From an uncultured Nitrospira sp. (GTDB lineage Bacteria > Nitrospirota > Nitrospiria > Nitrospirales > Nitrospiraceae), in the NCBI GenBank assembly GCA_902500825.1, contig CABVRX010000012.1:43398-107397 (forward strand): a stretch of 64,000 nt of DNA. The letters run 5' to 3'. A program made the position numbers and the translations under genes. Below the pieces are notes generated by a model, which worked only from the letters and a program-made list of their open reading frames with translations, did not search any database and had not been told where the DNA came from. Shown here one piece after another: positions 36,583 through 45,569 of the stretch. How positions within the stretch are numbered: the stretch's first letter is position 1; every line of letters starts with the position of its first letter.

Positions 36583-37713
36583 ATGGCAGTGAAACATCCT
36601 CTATTCGCATTCTTTCTAGGGCTTGGTGCGTTCTCTTTGGCATGGCCTGTCGTTCCGACTGCGCATGGATCTTGCGGGTCTGTGACGTGTTTCGTCGTCA
36701 TCGGATCTCAACAACAGGTTTCACCAAAGGGTCTGCTCACGGTGAATGCCTTCTATAACTACACACCGCAAGGGACGTTGCTCAGTGGGACCGATGGGGT
36801 GATCCCTGCCGTCGATTTGGACAACCGCCAACTCATTCTGGGGCATCACCGAGAGATTCGTACCATCACTCAAATGTACACGCTCGATTTTAACTATGGG
36901 GTCACCGATCGATTTGGCATAGAAGTCGCTGTCCCGTATAAAAAGATCAAGCATCGACACATCGATGGATTGGGAGAAGCGAACGGAGGAGCCGGCGAAG
37001 AAACCCGGTTCTCTGACAATGGCTTCGGTGACATCCTTATCAACGCCAAGTACAACCTGTTGCCCACACTGAGGAGTCTCTTGGTGACGGGATTCGGTGT
37101 CTATGTTCCAACGGGCGATCATAACCAAACGACGGCAGGACTTTCCGGCGAGCCGGGCGAGACGATGGAACCGACGGCCCAGATCGGGCGTGGCCAAGTC
37201 GGTGTGCAGGCATCGTTCTACCAAACCTATGAGATTATTCCGCATCGCTTGAACCAGTTTACTTCCGGCAGTTACCGCCATACGTTTCGTAACAATTTTG
37301 GTTACCAATTTGGGGATCAATTTGATCTTGGGATCGGCGCCAACCTTGTGACGGTGCCGTGGCTGGTGCTGACCAACCAGTTCAATTTCCGCTACATGGC
37401 ACGCGATCATTTCAAGGGATCACTGGTTCGATCGCAGACCCCTAGCGATCCCACGTTTCCGGACGAGGCGATTGTATTGGATGAGAACATCAGGAACCGC
37501 TCGGTTCCGACGACCGGTTCTACGTTTTTCGCCTACACTCCTGGTTTTCAGGTCAGTTTGGGAGAACTGATCAAGACGCCGCTGACTGAGAACACATCGA
37601 TGTATTTCTATGCGCAGATACCGGTCTACCGTGATTTCAATGGGAATCTAGCTCAAGGGACGAGCTTTGTGTTCGGTCTGACGAAGGTGTTTCAGGTACT
37701 GAACCCGTCATAA
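36583..37713 (+). CDS. Barrel-type outer-membrane protein with N-terminal CX4C motif (paralogue 1)
   Basis: About 376 residues with a signal peptide (about 1-30). The mature N-terminus is SCGSVTCFVVIGSQQQV, a CX4C motif followed at once by beta-strand sequence (GLLTVNAFYNYTPQG). Repeated amphipathic strands, such as YGVTDRFGIEVAVPY and YNLLPTLRSLLVTGFGVYVPTGDH, and a final aromatic strand (FVFGLTKVFQV) point to an outer-membrane beta-barrel, perhaps a transporter of the kind found beside TlpA-like proteins. It is strongly similar to the protein at 38709. I start at the ATG at 36583; a GTG at 36514 lacks a signal-peptide fit. Confidence 0.72.
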   Translation: MAVKHPLFAFFLGLGAFSLAWPVVPTAHGSCGSVTCFVVIGSQQQVSPKGLLTVNAFYNYTPQGTLLSGTDGVIPAVDLDNRQLILGHHREIRTITQMYTLDFNYGVTDRFGIEVAVPYKKIKHRHIDGLGEANGGAGEETRFSDNGFGDILINAKYNLLPTLRSLLVTGFGVYVPTGDHNQTTAGLSGEPGETMEPTAQIGRGQVGVQASFYQTYEIIPHRLNQFTSGSYRHTFRNNFGYQFGDQFDLGIGANLVTVPWLVLTNQFNFRYMARDHFKGSLVRSQTPSDPTFPDEAIVLDENIRNRSVPTTGSTFFAYTPGFQVSLGELIKTPLTENTSMYFYAQIPVYRDFNGNLAQGTSFVFGLTKVFQVLNPS

Positions 37714-37742
37714 ACGAAACGGTTCAGTTGAAGGAGACGCAT

Positions 37743-38297
37743 ATGAAATCGAGAGAATTCAAAATCGTGTTCGTGGGGGTTTTGCTGTTTGTAGCATCGA
37801 TAACATTGCCCGCCTTCGACGGGTGGAGCATGGGATCGCGAGTTCCCGCCGTGGGTACTGCTGCGGAAGACTTTGCCCTGGTCGGCCTCGATGGAAAAGA
37901 GCAGCGACTCAGTCACTATCGAGGCAAAGTCGTGCTGGTGAATTTCTGGGCCACCTGGTGCAAGCCTTGTACGACGGAGATGCCGGCGATGCAAGCCACC
38001 TACGACAAGCTGCGTGAAAAGGGATTCGTGGTACTGGCGATCAATGAATTGGAAGACGAGTCCAAAGTGCGTGAGCACATCAAGCAGCATGGTCATACGT
38101 TCCCGGTACTCATGGATCGCGATAATAAGATCGCGAACCAATTTGGGGTCTTCGGTTTGCCGGTCAGCGTGTTCATCGATGAGAGGGGAGTCGTCCAAGA
38201 ATACATCAAAGGCGGTCTCCTGACCGAGCAGGTGATTCTCGATACGGTGGCGCGTATCCAGAAACCGGAATCGATGAAAGCTGCGTCTTTACAGTGA
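37743..38297 (+). CDS. TlpA/ResA-like thioredoxin-fold protein
   Basis: A 184-residue exported or membrane-anchored protein. The N-terminal hydrophobic stretch (about 7-24) is a signal or anchor. The redoxin domain (about 38-170) has the active site NFWATWCKPC (W72, C73, C76), a cis-proline region FGLPVSVFID and the central TlpA insert. It would reduce disulfides in the periplasm. It lies 29 bases after the first barrel gene and just before small protein copy 2, and both neighbours have paired cysteines that could be its clients. GAAGGAGA gives a clear ribosome-binding site for the start at 37743. Confidence 0.9.
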   Translation: MKSREFKIVFVGVLLFVASITLPAFDGWSMGSRVPAVGTAAEDFALVGLDGKEQRLSHYRGKVVLVNFWATWCKPCTTEMPAMQATYDKLREKGFVVLAINELEDESKVREHIKQHGHTFPVLMDRDNKIANQFGVFGLPVSVFIDERGVVQEYIKGGLLTEQVILDTVARIQKPESMKAASLQ

Positions 38298-38312
38298 AAG
38301 AGAACGGGTGAC

Positions 38313-38609
38313 GTGAAACGATCGGCATTTATTTGGGCCTTGTTGTTCTGCATCATACTGGTGAACGGCTTCATGGCTGCTCCCAGTGTCGGCCATGCGG
38401 AGCATCATGCCGACCACCAGGCTGGTACTCACTCATCCGGTATCTGCGCATGGTTGTGTGCGGGTGGTGTTGGGATCGAGTCGTCCGTCGTTCAATTAAC
38501 ATCAAAACCTCAGCTCCTTGAGTGGATCAGCATTCCTTCCTTTGACGTCGTCCTCAGTGTGGTCTCGCTCCCGTACTTCTTCCGAGGGCCTCCTCGCTTT
38601 CTCGTCTAG
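38313..38609 (+). CDS. Small exported His-rich protein with CxWxC motif (copy 2)
   Basis: A 98-residue protein from a GTG start, with a signal peptide to about GHA (29). The His cluster H28, H31, H32, H35, H40 precedes C45-A-W47-L-C49-AGG. It shares HHA.HQA.TH....C.W.CA.G with copy 1 almost position for position and ends FFRGPPRFLV. It begins 15 bases after the TlpA stop and precedes the second barrel gene by 100 bases, repeating the small-protein then barrel order of copy 1. Function is unknown; metal or thiol chemistry is likely. Confidence 0.7.
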   Translation: MKRSAFIWALLFCIILVNGFMAAPSVGHAEHHADHQAGTHSSGICAWLCAGGVGIESSVVQLTSKPQLLEWISIPSFDVVLSVVSLPYFFRGPPRFLV

Positions 38610-38708
38610 CACCCACAGTCGGTAGGCGTGTTCTTAACAACCGTGTCTCGCGGCAGGACCCGATGTGCGGGTTCCGTCGTGTCACAAAAACAGAAAGAGT
38701 TTGGAATC

Positions 38709-39782
38709 ATGGTTCGCACGATTTGGTCTTCTATCATCGCGATTGGTGGTGTGATTGGAATGGTGGTTTCGATGTTCTGGTCATCCGCTGCGCAGGCCTC
38801 TTGCGGCTCGGTCAGTTGCTTTGTCGTGATCGGGTCTCAACAACAAGTGCCGATGAAAGGTCTGTTGACCGTCAACGCCATCTACAACTACACGCCGATG
38901 GAAGCAGCTCCAGGCGATGGCGGACGTATCCCCTTTGCCAATCAGGGCGAGCGGTCTCTTACCTTGGCGAATTTGAACGTGAACAGCATCGAGACCACGA
39001 CACGCACCGCGACCCTGGATTTGAACTACGGCCTGACTGAGCGCTTGGGCATACAAGTGGCGATTCCCTACAAACACGTGGAATCGAATGCACAGATCGG
39101 AGGCCTTACACCGGTGCCCTACAGCGAGAGAGGGCTCGGCGATATTCGCGCGACGCTGAAGTACAACGTGTTGCCCACCTTGAGAAGTATGGTCGTGTTG
39201 GGGGTGGGTGTCGATTTTCCGACGGGCAGCTATGGTCGGTTTGCCCAGGGAAACATCTTGGCCGAATCGACACTGCAAATCGGTCGGGGCAACTTCGGGA
39301 TTGTCCCGATGATCTATCAGACATATGAGCTGATTCCTCATCGGCTGAATCAGTTTGCCTCGGCAAGCTATCGGCATACGTTCAAGAACAGCGATGGATA
39401 TCAGTTCGGCGATGAAGTCAACGTGAGTCTGGGGGCCAATATCGTCCCGCTCGAACAGGCTCCCTGGTTGGTGCTGATGCAGCAGTTTAACTTCAGATGG
39501 ATGCAGAACGATGCCATGGATGCGGCGCTCTTTCAGTTTAATCCAGGGACCGGCTCATCGATCTTGCTCGATCCAGTGATCAAGTTTCGGGCTGTGCCCA
39601 CGACAGGCTCAACCTATGCCGCGTATTCGCCAGGAATTATGGTGAATGCGTTTAACTTTGCCTCGTTCTATTTCATTGCCCAAATCCCGATCCATCGGGA
39701 CTTCAACGGCAATCTGGAGCAACAGATCAGTTACATCTTTGGAATGACCAAGTCGTTCCAACTGTTTGGTGGATCGTCATAG
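38709..39782 (+). CDS. Barrel-type outer-membrane protein with N-terminal CX4C motif (paralogue 2)
   Basis: About 357 residues with a signal peptide (about 1-30, ending AAQA). The mature N-terminus SCGSVSCFVVIGSQQQV is nearly identical to paralogue 1, and so are GLLTVNAIYNYTPM, YGLTERLGIQVAIPYK, KYNVLPTLRSMVV, YQTYELIPHRLNQFASASYRHTF (in parts) and IPIHRDFNGNLEQ. The two copies differ mostly in the loops, as expected for surface-exposed parts of barrels with different ligands or selective pressure. I chose the ATG at 38709 from the signal peptide. Function is unknown. Confidence 0.72.
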   Translation: MVRTIWSSIIAIGGVIGMVVSMFWSSAAQASCGSVSCFVVIGSQQQVPMKGLLTVNAIYNYTPMEAAPGDGGRIPFANQGERSLTLANLNVNSIETTTRTATLDLNYGLTERLGIQVAIPYKHVESNAQIGGLTPVPYSERGLGDIRATLKYNVLPTLRSMVVLGVGVDFPTGSYGRFAQGNILAESTLQIGRGNFGIVPMIYQTYELIPHRLNQFASASYRHTFKNSDGYQFGDEVNVSLGANIVPLEQAPWLVLMQQFNFRWMQNDAMDAALFQFNPGTGSSILLDPVIKFRAVPTTGSTYAAYSPGIMVNAFNFASFYFIAQIPIHRDFNGNLEQQISYIFGMTKSFQLFGGSS

Positions 39783-39806
39783 AACAGGATAGACGGTAGT
39801 GGGACG

Positions 39807-40172
39807 ATGATGGGCCACAGACCACGAATATGGAGTGCAATGCGCAGAGCGTCGTTCGCTCGTGTGCTAACGGGTTGCTGCGCCGTTCTCTGGCTTGCCG
39901 GTTCTCTGTCTGCTGCACAAGGGAGTCTGGGGTATCAAAGGGCTACACCGCATTGTCCGCAGGGACAAACGCAGAGTCAGCAACATGGCCATAGTCATTG
40001 CGCCTGGCACTGTCAAGGAATCGGTGACCAGGCATCCACTGGGCGGGACAGAGCATCGGCCTCTATTCCTGCAGGGTATGTTTGGAATTTCGGCGCCGTT
40101 GTTTTGCATGCCCCGGTGTTTCGTGCAGAGATTGTTCCACGAGGGCCGCCGTCTGTTGCGAGTGGCGTCTAA
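39807..40172 (+). CDS. Small exported His-rich protein with CxWxC motif (copy 3)
   Basis: A protein of 121 residues, or 110 if it starts at the ATG at 39840, which has GGAG upstream. It has a signal peptide and then a Gln/His stretch (H60, H62, H64) running into C65-A-W67-H-C69. The tail VPRGPPSVASGV repeats the RGPP ending of the other two. It is the most diverged copy and has an extra Cys at 50. It precedes the beta-propeller lipoprotein by about 70 bases, where the earlier copies precede barrel genes. Confidence 0.65.
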   Translation: MMGHRPRIWSAMRRASFARVLTGCCAVLWLAGSLSAAQGSLGYQRATPHCPQGQTQSQQHGHSHCAWHCQGIGDQASTGRDRASASIPAGYVWNFGAVVLHAPVFRAEIVPRGPPSVASGV

Positions 40173-40243
40173 GTCATATCAGATCAGGAAACCGGCAGCG
40201 CTCCCCGGTATGAGAGCGACAATTAATGAGGAAGGAACGGTCC

Positions 40244-41809
40244 ATGAAGGTCATGAACAGACGAAGCAATGTATCTCGTATTACAACGGGCGCGTTAGGG
40301 CTCTCGCTGATCAGCCTCGCCGCATGCAGCGCAGGAGAATCCACCCCGACGGTAGGAGTACCGGCCCCAGGAGGCAGCGCCGGTTTCAGCGGCCCGTTGG
40401 CATTCGTAAATAATACGGGCGATAAGACGCTGACCAGTGTTGGGTTGCGGGGAGATTCCGGCAACGTAGTGGTTAATACGATTTCCGCAGCGGAATTCGA
40501 GAATGTCGCCTTGGGAGATATGCAGTTTTCAGAGGGAAATTGGGTTTTTGTGAATCTCACGGCCGCTAACAAAGTGGCCACTATCGATCCCTTGACGGCA
40601 GCAACTCCGGTGCATGGGGTAAATCTGCCCGCCGGTACGCGACCGGTCCATATCTACCGCGATACAAATAATGGAGAAGTCATATGGACGATGAATGACG
40701 GCGACAACACCCCTGGATCGACGACACCAGGTGAGGATTTGATCAATTGCAATAATCCAGCTCGCCCAGGCGGTGCTGTGGTAGGTGGTTCGGTGACGAT
40801 TATTCATAACTCTCACCTAGGACCGGGGGGGACATCACCCTCTGTTGAGAAAACGGTGTGTGTGTTGGCTGCTGGACACCATGTAACCGCGTTTTCGTCC
40901 GGAACTGGAATTCCAAAGCGGGCCTTCGTTTCAAGCGAAATCAGCGGCGAGATTGCCGTGATCGACGACGAGGAGTCCTCGGCGACCTATCTTCAGATGA
41001 CCCACCGTATTGATCTATGTAACACAACTAAGGAAGCTGGATTGCCATCACCGGCCACCTGCAATCCTGAAAATGTGACGGGGACAACGCCGTTTACGCC
41101 GAACAATGCGGGGCCCCACGGCATTCGTTGGTCGAACTTCACGAAGAAAGTCTATAGCATCCAGGAGGGATATCACGAAATTGCCGAAATCGATCCAAAT
41201 CCTCCATATAACGTAACTAATAAGTGGGATCTTGCCAGTACACCCTATACAGGGTACGGAATTTCACCGGACGGGAGATATCTCCTGCTGCGTGGCGAGA
41301 CAAAGGCTCCGCAGCCGCAGGCGATTAAGCTTGGGATTATCGATCTCAGTGTCACGACGCCGACTATAGCAAACTTGACCACTCCGGAACTGGATGGGGC
41401 ATCGAACGGAGCATTTCTCACAGGGGGGTCGTCCTTCAAGTTCTCTCCTGATGGAAAGCGATTTTACTTCTTGGTCGGTAATTCGACTGAAGCGACTGTG
41501 ACGAAGAAAGATCGCCTCTTTGCGTTTGATGCATCGACTCTCAACGCAGCGACTCCGGCTCTGACCCTCCTTCCTAACGGGGAAATTCCGCTGCTCCAAA
41601 CAGGGCGGCATAGCATGGATGTGTTGGTTCAGGGAGCGGGGGAAGCCAAGTACATCGTTGTGTCTAACCGTGGTGTCCCTGGTTCGGTATCCATCATCAA
41701 TGCAACCGATAATGCGGTCAAAGAAACCGTGACTGTTGGGACTGATCCTGGAGCAGTGATGGTGTACCAGTCTGGCGCTGCTGCGGCCGGCAACCAGGCG
41801 AGCAATTAG
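40244..41809 (+). CDS. Secreted beta-propeller lipoprotein (YVTN/SMP-like)
   Basis: About 521 residues. The N-terminal lipoprotein signal ends in lipobox LAAC (about residue 28 from this start). The mature protein consists of propeller-like blades with repeated SxxxGxIAVID, GISPDGRYLLLRG, FKFSPDGKRFYFLVG and GSVSIINATDNAVKETVTVGTDPG patterns, the last being a classic YVTN repeat. Cysteines occur in pairs in loops (INCNNP, DLCNTT, ATCNPEN). It may bind a ligand or metal on the cell surface. GAGGAAGGA precedes the ATG. It follows small protein copy 3 and precedes tonB. Confidence 0.75.
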   Translation: MKVMNRRSNVSRITTGALGLSLISLAACSAGESTPTVGVPAPGGSAGFSGPLAFVNNTGDKTLTSVGLRGDSGNVVVNTISAAEFENVALGDMQFSEGNWVFVNLTAANKVATIDPLTAATPVHGVNLPAGTRPVHIYRDTNNGEVIWTMNDGDNTPGSTTPGEDLINCNNPARPGGAVVGGSVTIIHNSHLGPGGTSPSVEKTVCVLAAGHHVTAFSSGTGIPKRAFVSSEISGEIAVIDDEESSATYLQMTHRIDLCNTTKEAGLPSPATCNPENVTGTTPFTPNNAGPHGIRWSNFTKKVYSIQEGYHEIAEIDPNPPYNVTNKWDLASTPYTGYGISPDGRYLLLRGETKAPQPQAIKLGIIDLSVTTPTIANLTTPELDGASNGAFLTGGSSFKFSPDGKRFYFLVGNSTEATVTKKDRLFAFDASTLNAATPALTLLPNGEIPLLQTGRHSMDVLVQGAGEAKYIVVSNRGVPGSVSIINATDNAVKETVTVGTDPGAVMVYQSGAAAAGNQASN

Positions 41810-41900
41810 CTCACGCGCGGAGCGGGTGGTCCATCGGACATTCGGTGGATCGCCCGTCAGCCGTAACGTGAAGCGTTGGATGATTTGAGGGTTGTGTTTC

Positions 41901-41978
41901 GTCCGAGCAGGCTCCCTCCGGCTCGGACCAGCGCGGGGTGGAGGTATACCTCCCTTGGCCTCCGCCCCGAACTTTTTT
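41901..41978 (+). terminator. Tandem hairpins, second with a T-run
   Basis: The first hairpin is perfect: GTCCGAGC (41901-41908) with GCTCGGAC (41921-41928). The second pairs GGGGTGGAGG (41935-41944) with CCTCCGCCCC (41959-41968), nine of ten bases, and is followed by TTTTTT (41973-41978). It closes the propeller transcript about 90 bases after its stop. Confidence 0.7.
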
Positions 41979-42034
41979 AGTCGAAGGAATGGTGAGGGTT
42001 GTGTTTAACTACGCATGAACGGCTATAAGGAAAC

Positions 42035-42904
42035 ATGACATCGACGGAGGACAATAGATTCTTTTTTTCTGCCTGGGGTCTATCGCTGGCTCTCCATGGC
42101 GTAGTGGTTGGCCTGGCGCTCGCATTTGTCGTCCAGGTCAACCCAGTCTTGCAGAAAGAGCTGTTCCAGTGGGATGTTGCCTTGGTAGAGGAGGCGAGGC
42201 TCGATTCTAACTCTGAGTCGGTCAAGTCGGCCATGGCACCGGAGCAACCGCCGGTCAAGAAAGCCCTTTCATCACACCGGACCATTACACCGATTGAGCA
42301 GAAAATCCTGCCACCGCAACCGACTGTCGAAACGGTGCAACCGATCGAGCAGAAGGTGAAGGCTCCGCAGCCACGGGAGGAGCCGATCGAGCAGCGGATG
42401 GTCGAAATGGAGACAAAATCTGTACAGGCCGCAGAGGCGAAAGAGTCTGTCGCGGTTGCCGCCTTGCCAGAACCGGCCGAATCTCAACCGGTTCAGCAGG
42501 AGCCGGCTGTGATCGCATCGGCTTCCCCCTTGATGTCTCAAGCGGTTCCTGCACAGGCTTCGTCTCAGGATAGTACAGTGAACGAGGCTCCAGCGCCGGG
42601 TCATGAAGCTCGATCGGATAACCGGTGGTTGGCGGAGTCGCTTTGGCGTCGGGTGGCGGAACTCAAACGCTACCCGAATTCGGCTCGTCTGAACGGCCAA
42701 GAAGGAAAAGTGATACTCAAAGCCGTCATTCGGTCCGATGGGTACCTGGCCGACGTATCGGTCCAAAAAAGTTCAGGACACAGCATACTCGACGCGGCGG
42801 CGATCGAAGCGGTGAAACTCGCGTGCCCCCTCCATATGGAGCATGCCATCGGGAAGCCCCAAATCGTCGTGAGCCTTCCGATCGTGTATAGCCTGGCTAA
42901 TTAG
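42035..42904 (+). CDS. TonB-family energy transducer
   Basis: A 289-residue protein with one N-terminal membrane helix (about 12-34), a long periplasmic spacer rich in Pro, Glu and Gln that contains repeated PIEQK/PQP units (about 85-130), and a C-terminal TonB domain (about 205-285: RYPNSARLNGQEGKVILKAVI, cited by RYP and GKVILK, then VSVQKSSGHSILDAAAIEAV). It passes proton-motive force to outer-membrane receptors. No exbB or exbD lies beside it. Its place at the end of the exported module suggests it may serve proteins there, or the receptor at 27 kb. Confidence 0.87.
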   Translation: MTSTEDNRFFFSAWGLSLALHGVVVGLALAFVVQVNPVLQKELFQWDVALVEEARLDSNSESVKSAMAPEQPPVKKALSSHRTITPIEQKILPPQPTVETVQPIEQKVKAPQPREEPIEQRMVEMETKSVQAAEAKESVAVAALPEPAESQPVQQEPAVIASASPLMSQAVPAQASSQDSTVNEAPAPGHEARSDNRWLAESLWRRVAELKRYPNSARLNGQEGKVILKAVIRSDGYLADVSVQKSSGHSILDAAAIEAVKLACPLHMEHAIGKPQIVVSLPIVYSLAN

Positions 42905-42956
42905 ATCCTTAAGTTGGCTTATGCGCTGTGTCCGGATGATGGGGCGAACAACACAG

Positions 42957-43355
42957 TTAACGCTGGGAGCGTGTCGCCACATAGCTGCGCCAGCCTCCGT
43001 ACTCCGTAATCTCTCGATGCTTTTCAACAAGCGCAGGCTCGCCTAACACACCTAAGACGACGGTTCCATCATCCAGACGCACCTTTCCGATACACAGACC
43101 GGGGGGTTCATTCAGCAGGATCCCAGCCAACCCTTCAGCGGGCACTGACCAGACTTCCACCGCCACCTTGACGCCTGTCCCATCGGTGACACGCAACATC
43201 GCAGGATGTTCATCGTCGATCGTCCAGAGACGATATGTGGGCTCGGTCATCGTCTCACGGACGAACGTTGCCTTGGCGGCCACCATGTTGGGGTTGAGCT
43301 CGAGTCCTCGCATCAGCGTGCCGTTGACCGCGAGCAGCACGTCACTCTGGTTCAT
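42957..43355 (-). CDS. Free-standing allophanate-hydrolase C-terminal-type domain (AtzF-C-like)
   Basis: About 132 residues from the ATG at 43355. It matches the small C-terminal domain of allophanate hydrolase (gamma-glutamylcyclotransferase-like fold): [13 protein letters not shown] (8-20), TEPTYRLW (37-44), [11 protein letters not shown] (62-72), [11 protein letters not shown] (87-97) and EYGGWRSY (118-125). In AtzF and yeast urea amidolyase this domain follows a Ser-amidase and has been reported to finish allophanate breakdown by decarboxylating N-carboxycarbamate. Here no amidase domain is attached or encoded nearby. It is the last gene of the ureide operon and its start overlaps the amidase stop by 14 bases. 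Alternative: a binding or scaffold role. Confidence 0.75.
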   Translation of the reverse strand: MNQSDVLLAVNGTLMRGLELNPNMVAAKATFVRETMTEPTYRLWTIDDEHPAMLRVTDGTGVKVAVEVWSVPAEGLAGILLNEPPGLCIGKVRLDDGTVVLGVLGEPALVEKHREITEYGGWRSYVATRSQR

Positions 43356-44049
43356 GTGCGATACCTGCGTAGGTCTGCCGAAGCGATGCAATGAGACGAT
43401 CGGCTGTCGTCACCCAGCCGACAATGCCGCCCTGCGATTGGATCATGCGGACTGTGACCTGTTTAAACTCGGGGAAATAGCTTTCGGTTCCGTCCTCGAC
43501 CAGGAGGCAGTCATACCCTCGGTCGTTGGCCTCTCTCATGCTGGTTTGCACACAGACCTCAGTGGTGACTCCTGTAAATACCAGATGGGTGATGCCGAGC
43601 TGTTTGAGGCACTCCTCTAACGTAGTCGCATAGAATGCTCCCTTGCCCGGCTTGTCGATAACGAGTTCGCCTTCCTCGGGACGAAGCTCCGGGACGATAT
43701 CGTTTCCCGGTTCGCCCAATACCAGAATGCGTCCCATGGGGCCTGGGTCGCCGATGCGGAGTGCGGAATCACCGCGCCGTCTCTTAGCCGGTGGGCAATC
43801 CGACAGATCGGGGCGATGGCCTTCTCGTGTATGAATCACGGGCAATCTCAACTCTCGAAACGTCTTGAGGAGTTTTGAGACAGTCGGCACGATCTTTTGC
43901 AAGTGTTCAACCTTATTACCCAGCACGTCGCCGAAGCCGCCCGGCTCAACAAAGTCGCGCTGCATATCGATGATCACCAAGGCCACTCGATTGCCCGAGT
44001 CTTTCGCCGGCAAAGGATAAGGATAAGGGGAGGCCGGTACGGTGTTCAT
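43342..44049 (-). CDS. Isochorismatase-fold cysteine hydrolase (ureide amidase, paralogue 2)
   Basis: A 235-residue amidase of the isochorismatase-like superfamily (biuret hydrolase, triuret hydrolase, RutB and N-carbamoylsarcosine amidase belong here). The triad is D28 (VIIDMQRDF), K133 (IDKPGKGAF) and C166 ([12 protein letters not shown]). It shares [11 protein letters not shown] and GDPGP.GRIL..GEPG with the paralogue at 45566, so the two arose by duplication, but the loop after C166 differs ([12 protein letters not shown] against [12 protein letters not shown]). That loop shapes the pocket, so a different ureide is likely. Its ATG overlaps the transporter ATPase stop (ATGA). Confidence 0.85.
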   Translation of the reverse strand: MNTVPASPYPYPLPAKDSGNRVALVIIDMQRDFVEPGGFGDVLGNKVEHLQKIVPTVSKLLKTFRELRLPVIHTREGHRPDLSDCPPAKRRRGDSALRIGDPGPMGRILVLGEPGNDIVPELRPEEGELVIDKPGKGAFYATTLEECLKQLGITHLVFTGVTTEVCVQTSMREANDRGYDCLLVEDGTESYFPEFKQVTVRMIQSQGGIVGWVTTADRLIASLRQTYAGIAHEPE

Positions 44050-45569
44050 GTTGCATGTCCTGTCATGTGCCGTCCAATGATCCTCAGGTCGGCATCGGAC
44101 GACATGGTTTCATAGACGAATTGGCCGTTGAACATCACCACCGTGCGGTCGGATAGTTCTAGGATCTCATCAAGGTCTTCGCTGACCAAAAGCACCGCCG
44201 TCCCGCGATTGCGCGCGGCGACGATCTGCAGGCGAATCTCCTCCATGGCCAGAAAGTCCAGTCCGAAACAGGGGTTGGCGATGATCAGAATCTCGACATC
44301 CGCCGACAGCTCGCGTGCCAAGACCGCGCGCTGTACATTGCCTCCGGAAAGCGACTGAATGGGCGTATCGGGATACGGCGGTTTGATATTGTAGCGTTCA
44401 ATCAGGTCGTAGGCGCTGCGGCGCAGCGCGGGGCGGCTGATGAGCCACCCGCCCACCGCGTGAGGTTCGACATCAAAATTGCGAAATGCCAGGTTCTCCG
44501 CCACGCTCATCCGCCCGACACACGTGTTCTGGAGCGGTTCTTCGGGGAGGCAGAACATCTTGTGTCTCATGATCTTCTGCCGGGTCGGTTGGTAGGGCTG
44601 ATCATGCACGCGAATCGTGCCCGCAGTGGCCTGGCGCTGCCCAGCCAGCACTTCGACCAGTTCTCGTTGTCCGTTGCCTGATACGCCGGCCACCCCGACG
44701 ATCTCGCCTTCATGGATGGTGAGGTGCAGCCCTCGCACGACTTCCACGCTGCTCTCATCCTTGACGCGGATATCGTGCAGGACCAGCTTGGGGACTTTGG
44801 TCGACTGCACGTGTCGTTGCTTCGGTTTTGCTGTGACCGCAGACCCTACCATCATCTCCGCCATCTGCGAGACAGTCAGCTCTGAGACTTTCCCCGATCC
44901 CACGAATTGCCCCTTGCGCAACACCGTCACTTCGTCCGCGAAGGCCTCAACTTCCCGCAGTTTGTGCGTAATGATCAAGACGCTCAATTGTTGCGTCAGC
45001 GTCATGGCTCTGAGGTGCCCCAGCATTTCGTCGGCTTCTTGCGGGGTCAGAACCGAAGTCGGTTCGTCCAGAATGAGGATTCGGTTTTGCAGCGCAAGTT
45101 GCTTGAGAATTTCCACTTTTTGTTTTTCACCCGCGGCCAGCGAACTGACACGAGCGGTGAGCGACACCTTGAACGGCATCTTCTCCATGAACTCTGCCAA
45201 TTGACGCTCTTCTTTCTGCCAATCGATGAGGGGGGCCAATTTAGCCTTTGAGATGACCAGGTTCTCCAGCACCGTCATGTTAGGGATCAGCGTAAATTGC
45301 TGGTAGACCATCCCGATGCCGAAGGTCTGTGCGTCGCGCGGGCTACGGATCGTGGCCTGTTCCTGATTCAACAAAATTGTCCCCTCGTCGGGGTGGTAAT
45401 ACCCCATGATGCATTTGACCAGGGTGCTCTTGCCAGCGCCGTTTTCACCGAGCAGTGCATGGAACTGAGCGGAGCGCAGTTGAAAATTCACGTCCTTCAA
45501 AGCCGTGAGCGGTCCGAAGCGTTTGGTAATCCCCAACGCTTGCAAATCCGGAGGAACTCCGTTGGTCAT
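44046..45569 (-). CDS. ABC importer ATPase with two nucleotide-binding domains (BMP/Nup type)
   Basis: About 507 residues from the ATG at 45569 with two fused ABC domains, as in sugar and nucleoside importers. Domain 1 has Walker [10 protein letters not shown], signature [14 protein letters not shown] and Walker [14 protein letters not shown]. Domain 2 has the degenerate Walker [10 protein letters not shown], signature [16 protein letters not shown] and a weak Walker B ([12 protein letters not shown]), typical of the second half in this class. It powers the two permeases at 46299 and 47216. Its start overlaps the upstream amidase stop and its stop overlaps the downstream amidase start, both as ATGA, so amidases and transporter are co-translated. 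Confidence 0.93.
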   Translation of the reverse strand: MTNGVPPDLQALGITKRFGPLTALKDVNFQLRSAQFHALLGENGAGKSTLVKCIMGYYHPDEGTILLNQEQATIRSPRDAQTFGIGMVYQQFTLIPNMTVLENLVISKAKLAPLIDWQKEERQLAEFMEKMPFKVSLTARVSSLAAGEKQKVEILKQLALQNRILILDEPTSVLTPQEADEMLGHLRAMTLTQQLSVLIITHKLREVEAFADEVTVLRKGQFVGSGKVSELTVSQMAEMMVGSAVTAKPKQRHVQSTKVPKLVLHDIRVKDESSVEVVRGLHLTIHEGEIVGVAGVSGNGQRELVEVLAGQRQATAGTIRVHDQPYQPTRQKIMRHKMFCLPEEPLQNTCVGRMSVAENLAFRNFDVEPHAVGGWLISRPALRRSAYDLIERYNIKPPYPDTPIQSLSGGNVQRAVLARELSADVEILIIANPCFGLDFLAMEEIRLQIVAARNRGTAVLLVSEDLDEILELSDRTVVMFNGQFVYETMSSDADLRIIGRHMTGHAT

